Shown one piece after another: positions 1-5,997 of a DNA stretch of 5,997 bases. Position 1 is the first letter of the stretch. The number at the start of each line of letters is the position of its first letter. Under the pieces are notes generated by a model, which had not been told where the DNA came from, made no database searches, and saw only the letters and a list, made by a program, of their open reading frames with translations. Origin of the DNA: an uncultured Eubacteriales bacterium (GTDB lineage Bacteria; Bacillota; Clostridia; Oscillospirales; Acutalibacteraceae); assembly GCA_934630995.1 (NCBI GenBank), contig CAKTXU010000126.1, forward strand, positions 1-5,997, given 5' to 3'. The translations under genes and the position numbers were made by a program.

Positions 1-233
1 AGTCCAGAGCCACCTTCTCGATATACCGGATTCCTGTCTTCCCCTCCGACACCGCATAGACGATAACCATCAGAATGACCTCCGCCGGTATCCCGGCGGA
101 ATCAAAGAGATAGAGCAGGGTCTCCATATCCCCCGGGGACAGGGCCTTGCCCAGCCGGGCGGACGCATTATCCAGCAGATAGGCAAATTCAGACGAGGCC
201 TTCTGCCGGGCAATAACCTCCTGCATCTGAGGC
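1..233 (-). other. DnaD/DnaB_2-type domain fused to GyrA (residues about 876-952+)
   Basis: This is the terminal segment of the gyrA reading frame. It reads as an all-helical domain with the hallmarks of the C-terminal DnaD region (Pfam DnaB_2, TIGR DnaD_dom): FAYLLDNASARLGKALSPGD at about 889-908, then METLLYLFDSAGIPAEVI, then a helix ending GKTGIRYIEKVALD at 939-952. In DnaD proteins this last helix carries the motif Y-x3-I-x3-W. Here Tyr945 and Val949 fit, and the Trp would be residue 953. Only the first base of that codon is in the window and it is T on the coding strand, compatible with TGG. In the known family this domain binds single-stranded DNA and the initiator machinery during replication restart and initiation. 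Its role on gyrase is unknown. The domain is cut by the window edge, so its end and any further domain cannot be seen. Confidence 0.87.
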
Positions 234-2857
234 TTGACAGCCGCCGGCCTTGGCCGGGGAGCCGGTGCGGGCGCGAACTTTACCGCCAGCGGCGCCTTTG
301 CCGGCTTTTCCGTTTTCACGGCGGGCGCCTCCGGCGCCTCTACCTGGTTCTCCGCGTCGGGGGCGGTGTCCTCCGTCTCATCGGACGCCGCGGCTTCCTC
401 CTCCGGAATTTCCTCCTCATGAGGCGCGCGGGCCAGGGACACGATGCGGGCGCCATCCTCGACGCGCATCACCCGCACGCCCTTGGACGGACGGCGGCAA
501 AGACGGATTTCCGCGGCCTGCATCCGGATAATGATGCCGTCGGAGGAGATGAGGATGATGTCGTCGTCCATGTCCACGACCTTGATTCCCGCCACATTGC
601 CGTATTCCTCGGTGTGGTAGTTGGTCAGACCCTTACCTCCGCGGGACTGGACACGGTAGTCGGTCAGCTCGCTCAGCCGTCCGTAGCCGGTTTCGGTGAC
701 GGTCAGCAGCAGGCCGCCCTCGCGGCAGACCGACATACCGATGACCTCGTCGCCTTCGCCCAGGGTCAGGGCCTTGACTCCCCGGGCGGTTCGTCCCACC
801 ACACGGGCGTCGTTTTCATCAAAGCAGATCGCCATGCCCAGCCGGGTCGCGACTATCATCTTCTGATAGCCGTCGGTCAGCCGCACCCACACCAGCTCGT
901 CTCCCTCGTCCAGATCGATGGCGATAAGGCCGTTTTTCCGGGCATTGGAATAGGCGTCCAGCCGTGTGCGCTTGATGATGCCCCGCCGTGTGACCATGGA
1001 GAGATAGTGATCGGACTCAAATTCCGTCACACGGATCATGGCGGTGACCTTTTCCTCAGGAGCCAAAGGCAGGAGGTTGACGATATTCATTCCCCTGGAG
1101 GTCCGGCTGCCCTCCGGTACCTCGTAGCACTTGAGCCGGTATACCCGGCCGGTGGAGGTGAAGAACATCACATAGTCGTGGCTGGAACAGAGGAACATGG
1201 TTTCCGTCACATCCTCGTCCCGGGTGGCCATGCCCATGATTCCCCGGCCACCACGGCGCTGCGCCTTATAGACGTCGGCCGCCTGCCGCTTGATATATCC
1301 GAGACTGGTCATGGTGAGAACACATTCCTCCACCGGAATGAGATCCTCGATGTCCACCTCGCCGGAAACCGCGGAGATATCGGTACGGCGCTCGTCACCG
1401 TACTTGTCCCGCATTTTCAGGCACTCTTCCTTGACAATGGCCTTGACCTTATAGTCGTTTGCCAGGATGTCCTCCAGCTCCGCGATGCGGATCATCAGGG
1501 CATTCAGCTCATCCTCGATTTTCTGGCGCTCCAGACCGGAGAGACGGCCCAGCGTCATCTTGACGATGGCGTCGGCCTGGACGTCGTCGAAACCGAAGCG
1601 CGCCATCAAATTGCCCTTGGCCTCCGGCACATCCTTGGAGCCCCGGATGATGGCGATGACCTCGTCGATGAAATCCACGGCCACCTTGAGGGCTTCGAAG
1701 ATATGGGCGCGCTCCTTGGCCCGGGCCAGATCGTACAGGGTCCGGCGGGTGATGACCTCGCATTGGAACTTGATATATTCCTCCAGCATCTGCTTGAGGG
1801 TAAGCACCCGCGGCACACCGCCCACCAAGGCCAACATGATCACGCCAAAGGTGACCTGCATCTGGGTGAAGGCAAACAGCTGATTGAGCACCACCTGGGG
1901 ATTGGCGTCCTTCTTCAGATCGATGACCACCCGCATCCCCTCCCGGCTGGAGTGGTCCACCACGTCGTGGATGCCCTCAATCCGTTTTTCATCCGCCATT
2001 TCGATGATGGACTTGACCAGATTGAGCTTGTTAACCTGATAGGGGATTTCATTGATAACGATGCGGAAGCGGCCGTTGCCGTACTCCTCGATTTCCGTGC
2101 GCGCCCGTACGATAACCCGTCCGCGGCCTGTGGCATAGGCCGAACGGATGCCCGCATGTCCCATGATCACGCCGCCGGTAGGGAAGTCGGGCCCCTTGAT
2201 GTGATCCATGATTTCCGCCATGTCGGCCTCGGGGTTGTCGATAAGAAGGCAGATGCCGTCCACCACCTCACAGAGGTTGTGGGGCGGAATGTTGGTGGCC
2301 ATTCCCACGGCGATGCCGCAGGAACCGTTGACCAGCAGATTGGGGAACCGGGAGGGAAGCACCAGCGGCTCCTTCAGCCGGTCGTCGTAGTTGGTGCCGA
2401 AATCCACGGTTTCCTTGTCGATATCAGCCAGCATATCCAGAGCCATGCGGCTCATACGGGCCTCGGTATACCGGTAGGCCGCCGCGGGGTGGCCGTCGAT
2501 GGAGCCGAAATTTCCGTGTCCGTCGACCAGGGGATAGCGCAGGGAAAAATCCTGCGCCATGCGGACCATGGCGTCGTAGACGGAGGCGTCGCCGTGGGGA
2601 TGGTACCGCCCCAGCACGGTGCCCACCGTGTCCGCGCACTTCCGATAGGCTTTGTCCGGTGTCAGATTGTTCTCATGCATGGTATAGAGAATCCGCCTGT
2701 GTACAGGCTTGAGTCCGTCCCGGACGTCGGGCAGCGCTCGGGCCACAATGACCGACATGGAATATTCGAGAAAGCTTTTTTTCATTTCCTTTTCCAGGTC
2801 GACCGGTATGACCTTCTTGAGTTCCGTGCTCTGTTCGTCCAGATGTTGCTCGTCCAT
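1..2857 (-). CDS. gyrA: DNA gyrase subunit A with C-terminal DnaD-type domain (3' end outside window)
   Basis: This encodes the DNA-cleaving subunit of gyrase, the ATP-driven type IIA topoisomerase that introduces negative supercoils as an A2B2 complex with GyrB. At least 952 codons are open to the left edge; typical Firmicute GyrA is about 810-840 aa. Visible in the translation: N-terminal SFLEYSMSVIVARALPDVRD block, RYTE active site with Tyr130 (E. coli Tyr122), quinolone-pocket motif GDASVYD at 89-95, coiled-coil region about 353-470, and GyrA box QRRGGRG at 533-539, which favours GyrA over ParC. After the pinwheel (ending about 810) come an acidic/Ala-Pro-rich linker and a DnaD-type domain. 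The ATG at 2857 is chosen because AGGA lies 8 nt upstream and GGAAAGGA just beyond; in-frame ATGs at 2890 and 2908 have no well-spaced Shine-Dalgarno sequence. It lies 83 nt after the 498-aa gene. Identity as GyrA is very secure; the fusion is read directly from the frame. Confidence 0.97.
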   Translation of the reverse strand, partial: MDEQHLDEQSTELKKVIPVDLEKEMKKSFLEYSMSVIVARALPDVRDGLKPVHRRILYTMHENNLTPDKAYRKCADTVGTVLGRYHPHGDASVYDAMVRMAQDFSLRYPLVDGHGNFGSIDGHPAAAYRYTEARMSRMALDMLADIDKETVDFGTNYDDRLKEPLVLPSRFPNLLVNGSCGIAVGMATNIPPHNLCEVVDGICLLIDNPEADMAEIMDHIKGPDFPTGGVIMGHAGIRSAYATGRGRVIVRARTEIEEYGNGRFRIVINEIPYQVNKLNLVKSIIEMADEKRIEGIHDVVDHSSREGMRVVIDLKKDANPQVVLNQLFAFTQMQVTFGVIMLALVGGVPRVLTLKQMLEEYIKFQCEVITRRTLYDLARAKERAHIFEALKVAVDFIDEVIAIIRGSKDVPEAKGNLMARFGFDDVQADAIVKMTLGRLSGLERQKIEDELNALMIRIAELEDILANDYKVKAIVKEECLKMRDKYGDERRTDISAVSGEVDIEDLIPVEECVLTMTSLGYIKRQAADVYKAQRRGGRGIMGMATRDEDVTETMFLCSSHDYVMFFTSTGRVYRLKCYEVPEGSRTSRGMNIVNLLPLAPEEKVTAMIRVTEFESDHYLSMVTRRGIIKRTRLDAYSNARKNGLIAIDLDEGDELVWVRLTDGYQKMIVATRLGMAICFDENDARVVGRTARGVKALTLGEGDEVIGMSVCREGGLLLTVTETGYGRLSELTDYRVQSRGGKGLTNYHTEEYGNVAGIKVVDMDDDIILISSDGIIIRMQAAEIRLCRRPSKGVRVMRVEDGARIVSLARAPHEEEIPEEEAAASDETEDTAPDAENQVEAPEAPAVKTEKPAKAPLAVKFAPAPAPRPRPAAVKPQMQEVIARQKASSEFAYLLDNASARLGKALSPGDMETLLYLFDSAGIPAEVILMVIVYAVSEGKTGIRYIEKVALD
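234..421 (-). other. Acidic then Ala/Pro/Lys-rich linker between GyrA pinwheel and DnaD domain
   Basis: Residues about 813-875 of the gyrA product are low-complexity. The first part is strongly acidic (EEE and EEEAAASDETED stretches, 814-830), resembling the acidic tails that end many GyrA proteins. The second part is rich in Ala, Pro, Lys and Arg, with AP and RP dipeptides (PAPAPRPRPA). It contains no stop codon in frame. Such composition normally marks a flexible, extended tether between folded domains, here between the supercoiling pinwheel and the added helical domain. The sequence itself shows composition and continuity only; the tether role is inferred. Confidence 0.8.
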
Positions 2858-2865
2858 TGTATAAA

Positions 2866-2878
2866 TCCTGTCCTTTCC
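2866..2878 (-). promoter_or_regulatory. Ribosome binding site of gyrA
   Basis: On the coding strand GGAAAGGACAGGA precedes the ATG at 2857. It offers two overlapping Shine-Dalgarno options: AGGA (2869-2866) 8 nt from the start, and AAGGA (2875-2871) 13 nt away. Their position decides in favour of the start at 2857 over the in-frame ATGs at 2890 and 2908. The distal AAGGA lies in an arm of the inverted repeat described at 2869-2907. Confidence 0.7.
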
Positions 2879-2907
2879 AGGGGGCTCCATGCCCTTCGCA
2901 AAGGACA
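2869..2907 (-). promoter_or_regulatory. Inverted repeat in the gyrA leader, possible RNA stem-loop over the RBS
   Basis: A perfect 8-bp inverted repeat, TGTCCTTT at 2869-2876 and AAAGGACA at 2900-2907, encloses 23 nt. Inside it GGGC (2882-2885) and GCCC (2891-2894) can form a second small stem with a 5-nt loop. In the mRNA the outer stem would pair the distal AAGGA of the gyrA ribosome binding site, leaving the proximal GGA mostly free. No U-run follows, so it is not an intrinsic terminator. A role in translational control or mRNA stability is inference from position only. Confidence 0.4.
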
Positions 2908-2940
2908 TGAACCGTGATTGAAATGGCGTCTGTCAAAAGA

Positions 2941-4437
2941 TCAAGGCCTGCCGGACATCCGCCTGGCTGTGGCGTAGCCACCTAAAGCGGCGCGCATGGC
3001 GGCCGGGTCCGGTACATCCTCCAGCAGGACGGTATACGTTCCATAGGGCGTGTCCAGCCGTACCCTGTCCGCCTGCATGGAGGCGCTCACATAGTCCGCC
3101 GGTATAAAAACCGTACTTTCCGCCCAGTTTCTGGCGAGCCCGTCCCGGGTGAAGGCGTAGGAGGCGCCGGCGTCCCTGGCGCGGATTTTCCTCGTCCGCC
3201 CTGATGCCCGGACAGCCATGACGATCCCCAGACCCATCGCCGCCAAGACCCAGAAAATCAGCAGATTGATCCCGATATCCGCCGCCAGACTCTTGGTGTA
3301 TTCATACTGATTGGAAAGATTGAGTGCCACGACTGTCGCAAAGGGCAACACCGCGGATAATAAGGCGGGAATCCTCTTCAAAGTGGCGGAAGCCGGAGGC
3401 AGCTCCTCCCAGCTCACACGAAAGGCGGTGTACACCTGATCGTCGTTTCGAAATACCGGCAGGGGCAGCGGCGCCGCCCCCATGGGATAGAAGGCTCCCC
3501 GAATCCGCCGGGCATTGGGCCGCAGCCGGGGAAGAATAATCCGGGATATGGCTTCCAGCTGGGCAGGGGCGATATCCTCCGCCCGGAAAACCCTGCAGGC
3601 GCCGGGTCCCATCAGTACCAGCATGTCGGGATATTCCCACCACTGGGCCTCGGCGTATCGGATAACGCTCTTCCCCCGGGCTGTGAGAACCTCCACCCTG
3701 TCGCAGTACAGCTCAGCGATGCTCTGGCCGTCGCCGGCACGCTCAGCGCAAGCATAGGCACGGCGGATTTCCTTCTGCTTCTTTACCCGGGAAACAACCA
3801 TAAACAAACCGAAGGAGAGAACGGACAGCACCGTCAGGGAGACAGCCACAATGATGGCCAGGGTATCCCCATATCCCACGTTGTCCACAACGGCGACAAG
3901 TCCGACAAGGGCCAGGATTACCAGCAGCAGGACCTGCACCGCGACCGCCGTTCCGCCGTTCAGGGTGTTCAGACGGGTAAATTGCTCCCGGTCAATGCGA
4001 AAGCCTGCCACCCGGAGCAGCGGCTTTGTGGGATCCTCAACCGGAGGGATATAGGCCGGCCGATAGGGTACCCGGTATACCGGCGGCTGTCCCTGCGGAG
4101 GACTATACGGCACTGTGGTCCAGCCGGACTGGGGTGGAGCAGGCGGCGGCACATAACCGCCGTAAGGGGGATACCCTCCCGGCTGCTGCGGAGGATAGGC
4201 TGGCTGTGCCGGCTGCTCCACTTGGCCGGGCGCCGTATAAGGGTTGCCTCCCGTTCCAGTCTGCCCCGGAGGCGTATAAGGATTTCCCCCTGACCCTCCC
4301 TGTCCGGACGGCTGCCACCCCGGTTGCTGCGGAGGCGGCGGGGCGGGGGATGTGGGGGAAGGGGATGAAGGCGCGCCGGATACGGGCTGCTGCCCTCCCT
4401 CCGGATGATTCTGCCAAGGCTGATAGGGATATTCCAT
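2941..4437 (-). CDS. Proline-rich four-helix membrane protein with two YcxB-like repeats
   Basis: This is a 498-aa protein of unknown function. Residues 1-133 are rich in Pro, Gly, Gln and Tyr, lack a signal peptide and are probably disordered. The rest falls into two similar halves. Half one has a predicted helix hairpin (about 163-185 and 191-216) and a soluble segment 222-306 with alternating strands ending in a helix. Half two has a hairpin (about 356-374 and 385-409) and a soluble segment 415-489 beginning YAFTRDGLA and holding FIPADYV and LLEDVPDPAAMRAAL, resembling the YcxB-like C-terminal domain. The N-terminus and soluble parts are probably cytosolic. The ATG at 4437 has GAGGGA 6 nt upstream. 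It follows the 391-aa gene by 52 nt and precedes gyrA by 83 nt. It appears to be a diverged paralogue of the 391-aa protein. The family assignment is by motif reading and is moderate; the gene itself is secure. Confidence 0.88.
   Translation of the reverse strand: MEYPYQPWQNHPEGGQQPVSGAPSSPSPTSPAPPPPQQPGWQPSGQGGSGGNPYTPPGQTGTGGNPYTAPGQVEQPAQPAYPPQQPGGYPPYGGYVPPPAPPQSGWTTVPYSPPQGQPPVYRVPYRPAYIPPVEDPTKPLLRVAGFRIDREQFTRLNTLNGGTAVAVQVLLLVILALVGLVAVVDNVGYGDTLAIIVAVSLTVLSVLSFGLFMVVSRVKKQKEIRRAYACAERAGDGQSIAELYCDRVEVLTARGKSVIRYAEAQWWEYPDMLVLMGPGACRVFRAEDIAPAQLEAISRIILPRLRPNARRIRGAFYPMGAAPLPLPVFRNDDQVYTAFRVSWEELPPASATLKRIPALLSAVLPFATVVALNLSNQYEYTKSLAADIGINLLIFWVLAAMGLGIVMAVRASGRTRKIRARDAGASYAFTRDGLARNWAESTVFIPADYVSASMQADRVRLDTPYGTYTVLLEDVPDPAAMRAALGGYATARRMSGRP
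4222..4287 (-). repeat. Two imperfect 39-nt-period repeats in the proline-rich tail
   Basis: Within the 498-aa protein, residues 51-59 (GNPYTPPGQ, bases 4261-4287) and 64-72 (GNPYTAPGQ, bases 4222-4248) repeat with a 13-residue period and differ at one of nine positions. The surrounding tail has further short Pro-Gln, Pro-Gly-Tyr and Tyr-Pro-Pro motifs. This is a short coding repeat typical of low-complexity tails; it may vary in copy number between strains. Confidence 0.7.
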
Positions 4438-4455
4438 GGTCAGTCCCTCGCTTCC

Positions 4456-4472
4456 CCGGCGTATATAGCCGG
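4456..4472 (-). other. Small inverted repeat between the two membrane-protein genes
   Basis: CCGGC (4456-4460) and GCCGG (4468-4472) flank a 7-nt AT-rich loop in the 52-nt gap before the 498-aa gene. The RNA hairpin would be short but GC-rich. There is no T-run downstream, so it does not look like an intrinsic terminator; it lies 7 nt upstream of that gene's GAGGGA ribosome binding site. It could equally be chance in GC-rich DNA. Confidence 0.3.
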
Positions 4473-4489
4473 TAAAATCGCTTGTGTCG

Positions 4490-5665
4490 TTATGTCTTTT
4501 CAGCGGGAAGATGATTGTCTACCAATTCCTTGAGTGCCGTCAGATCGGCGATTTCCCGCTTGGGAATGCGGAAAAAGCCGGAGTCGGTATAAAATTCGAC
4601 GCATTGAGGACGTTCCACCGCCCTGGTCACCATAAACCAGGGGTACTGGATATCCCCCTTCTGCCGTGCAGTGCGAACGGCGATACCCCGGCCGCTGAAG
4701 CGGAATTCCAGCTCCGGCAGCTCTCCAACCAGCCGTTTTATCCGCCGCTTGGCCTTCACCCGGCAGCCCTCCACCTGAAAAAGAAAAAGCAGGGTGAGAA
4801 GACCGACAAAGACCGTTAGCCCCCAGATAAAACCTACGGTCAGCGCCATCGCCAGCCCCAGAACCAGAGCCGTCCCCACAAACAGAGGAAGCATTTTTAT
4901 AAATTTCCGGCCGGCTTTGTCCGTGGCCAGCTCCACATATTCCTTCGGCCGGTATTGGACGGAAACAGCGATGACCTTTTCCTCTTCCCGGGTGAGAGAG
5001 GGAAACCCGTCCTCTTGCACATGGATCCGGCACCCGGCCAGAGGGGTCATCTTGTGCAAAAGCCGTTGCCGGACCGCGTCCACGCCGTCGGTCACCCGGC
5101 GGCGGACGAGCTCCGCGTCCTTCTCGGTCATGCATCTGGCCGGCAGGACGATGGCCCGGCTGCCCGGGGCCAGAAGAATCATCATATCTTTGGACTCAAT
5201 GTACACAGCGTTTTTCGCATAATAGATTGCGGAGCAAATTCCCTTGCTCTTGCTTTCCTTCTCCATGCGATCAGCCAGCACCCGGACAATGCCGTAAAAA
5301 TCATATCCACCCTGTATCGTCCGGTCATACGCCCTGGCGGCGGTGCGGCGGAGGTATCCGGGCAGCCCGAAAAGCAGCAGGAGTCCCACACCCAACACGA
5401 GCAGAAACAGGAGCAGGGATATCATATCCACATAGTGGAATACCAGGCGGCTGACCATCATCATCCCCAGGCAGAGACTCAGCAGCACGGCGAAAAGCAG
5501 CGATTGACCCTTTCTATGACGTAAAATTCCCATGGTTTTTGCCACCAGCATATTAAAAGCGATATATTCCTCCCGGGTCATGTCCACAGGAAAGGTCAGG
5601 ACTTCGGGTGAATCCAGAAAGTCCAGAGGGTTTCCTTCCGCAGTGTTTTCCTTTTCGTTCGCCAT
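4490..5665 (-). CDS. Four-helix membrane protein with two YcxB-like repeats
   Basis: This is a 391-aa integral membrane protein of unknown function with the same repeated layout as its neighbour. A charged N-terminus (1-50, no signal peptide) leads to a predicted helix hairpin (about 54-73 and 80-102) and a soluble domain about 110-203. Then a linker, a second hairpin (about 256-276 and 278-298) and a second soluble domain about 303-386. The second soluble domain fits the YcxB-like C-terminal family well: RFSGRGIAV strand pair, a central IQYPWFMVTRAVE segment, EFYTDSGFFRIPKRE with the typical I-P-K-R, and a final helix DLTALKELVDNHL. The first soluble domain keeps the same pattern more loosely (AVYIESKDMMILLAPGSRAI, then VLPARCM). 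The ATG at 5665 has GGAGG 5 nt upstream, a strong ribosome binding site. It starts 30 nt after the preceding gene. YcxB-like proteins have no firmly known biochemical role. Confidence 0.9.
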   Translation of the reverse strand: MANEKENTAEGNPLDFLDSPEVLTFPVDMTREEYIAFNMLVAKTMGILRHRKGQSLLFAVLLSLCLGMMMVSRLVFHYVDMISLLLFLLVLGVGLLLLFGLPGYLRRTAARAYDRTIQGGYDFYGIVRVLADRMEKESKSKGICSAIYYAKNAVYIESKDMMILLAPGSRAIVLPARCMTEKDAELVRRRVTDGVDAVRQRLLHKMTPLAGCRIHVQEDGFPSLTREEEKVIAVSVQYRPKEYVELATDKAGRKFIKMLPLFVGTALVLGLAMALTVGFIWGLTVFVGLLTLLFLFQVEGCRVKAKRRIKRLVGELPELEFRFSGRGIAVRTARQKGDIQYPWFMVTRAVERPQCVEFYTDSGFFRIPKREIADLTALKELVDNHLPAEKT

Positions 5666-5695
5666 TCTATCCTCCAGAAATCGTTATCAAGCCCT

Positions 5696-5997
5696 CTACG
5701 CCGAGGGAGAACCGCTGGTTTTGAGGAGCTGCCGCAGCCCGTTCATCTGGCCTTCGTTCAGCAGACGCTTGGGTACGACAATATGGCATTCCCTTCCAAA
5801 GGAAAGACTGAATAAATCCGCAGTTTCCATCCATCCGGTTGCCAGACGAAGGGGAAGGCTCCCCTCCATGCGGCCGTTGCGGATTTCAACCGCCGCCTCG
5901 GTAAAAACATAGACGTTGGACAGGCGCAAATCTTCCTTTTCATCGTATTCCCTGGCCGCAGCGGCCTTGTCCAGCAGGGGGGATACAAGGCTGATGA
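5696..5997 (-). CDS. C-terminal part of a third YcxB-like protein (5' end outside window)
   Basis: The frame is open from the right edge to a TAG at 5696-5698, giving 99 visible residues beginning ISLVSPLLDKAAAA. The sequence then matches the YcxB-like C-terminal domain: LRLSNVYVFTEAAVEIRNG, a strand-rich middle (LPLRLATGWMETADLFSLSF), the HIVVPKRLL segment corresponding to the usual I-P-K-R, and a last helix GQMNGLRQLL before a short tail. The frame continues without a stop to the window edge, so the true start is upstream; the TTG at 5929 is internal. No membrane helix is in view, as expected if these lie N-terminal. It ends 30 nt before the 391-aa gene and is probably in the same operon. 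Whether it also has the doubled architecture cannot be seen. Confidence 0.8.
   Translation of the reverse strand, partial: ISLVSPLLDKAAAAREYDEKEDLRLSNVYVFTEAAVEIRNGRMEGSLPLRLATGWMETADLFSLSFGRECHIVVPKRLLNEGQMNGLRQLLKTSGSPSA

Noticed and set aside
2776..2782. A run of seven A on the gyrA coding strand, a possible slippage site
   Set aside because: GyrA similarity is in the same frame on both sides of the run, so there is no sign of programmed frameshifting or a sequencing indel.
2888..2908. Upstream in-frame ATG starts for gyrA at 2890 and 2908
   Set aside because: Neither has a properly spaced Shine-Dalgarno sequence, and the extra residues have no counterpart in GyrA N-termini; the ATG at 2857 fits both criteria.
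419..2917. An 832-codon open frame on the plus strand
   Set aside because: Its codons are the exact reverse complements of gyrA codons. It has no recognisable domain and is rich in His/Asp/Gly low-information sequence; it is a GC-driven antisense shadow of gyrA.
2908..2936. TTGACA at 2931-2936 (minus strand) as a gyrA promoter
   Set aside because: The -35 match is perfect, but the best -10 at 17-18 nt spacing (GTTCAT) matches only three of six consensus bases. It may be chance; not annotated without transcript data.
4955..5524. A 189-codon open frame on the plus strand opposite the 391-aa gene
   Set aside because: No family resemblance, no good ribosome binding site, and it lies wholly antisense to a well-supported membrane-protein gene.
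5758..5988. A 76-codon minus-strand frame overlapping the third YcxB-like gene
   Set aside because: The alternative frame carries no family signature, while the frame ending at 5696 has the full YcxB-like pattern and remains open to the edge.

Overview
The window holds four co-directional genes, all on the minus strand, with short gaps of 30, 52 and 83 nt. Read in transcription order (right to left) they are: the 3' end of a YcxB-like membrane-protein gene (5696-5997), a complete 391-aa membrane protein (4490-5665), a complete 498-aa proline-rich membrane protein (2941-4437), and a large gyrA reading frame (1-2857) that is still open at the left edge. The DNA is GC-rich. The DnaD-type domain (a Firmicutes/phage family), the YcxB-like proteins (common in Firmicutes) and the strong GGAGG-type ribosome binding sites point to a GC-rich member of the Clostridia, plausibly Oscillospiraceae-like. 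That placement is inference; there is no rRNA or other decisive marker here.

The most striking feature is the gyrA frame. Residues 1 to about 810 are an ordinary GyrA: winged-helix/tower breakage-reunion region with active-site Tyr130, coiled coil, and C-terminal pinwheel with a GyrA box at 533-539. The frame then does not stop. It runs through an acidic stretch and an Ala/Pro/Lys-rich linker (about 813-876) into a sequence with the clear signature of the DnaD/DnaB_2 C-terminal domain (about 878-952 and onward), a domain known from replication-initiation proteins. I read every codon from 407 to 2 and found no stop, so the window encodes a GyrA-DnaD domain fusion whose C-terminus lies outside.

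The three upstream genes look like paralogues. The two complete ones share one architecture: a two-helix membrane hairpin followed by a YcxB-like cytosolic domain, repeated twice in the same polypeptide. The larger one also carries a Pro/Gly/Gln-rich N-terminal tail. The truncated third gene ends in a YcxB-like domain. gyrA is not directly preceded by gyrB here, unlike the common dnaA-dnaN-recF-gyrB-gyrA order of many Firmicutes. No convincing intrinsic terminator or promoter is visible in the three gaps, so the genes may be co-transcribed; a possible stem-loop that would cover part of the gyrA ribosome binding site lies in the 83-nt gap.
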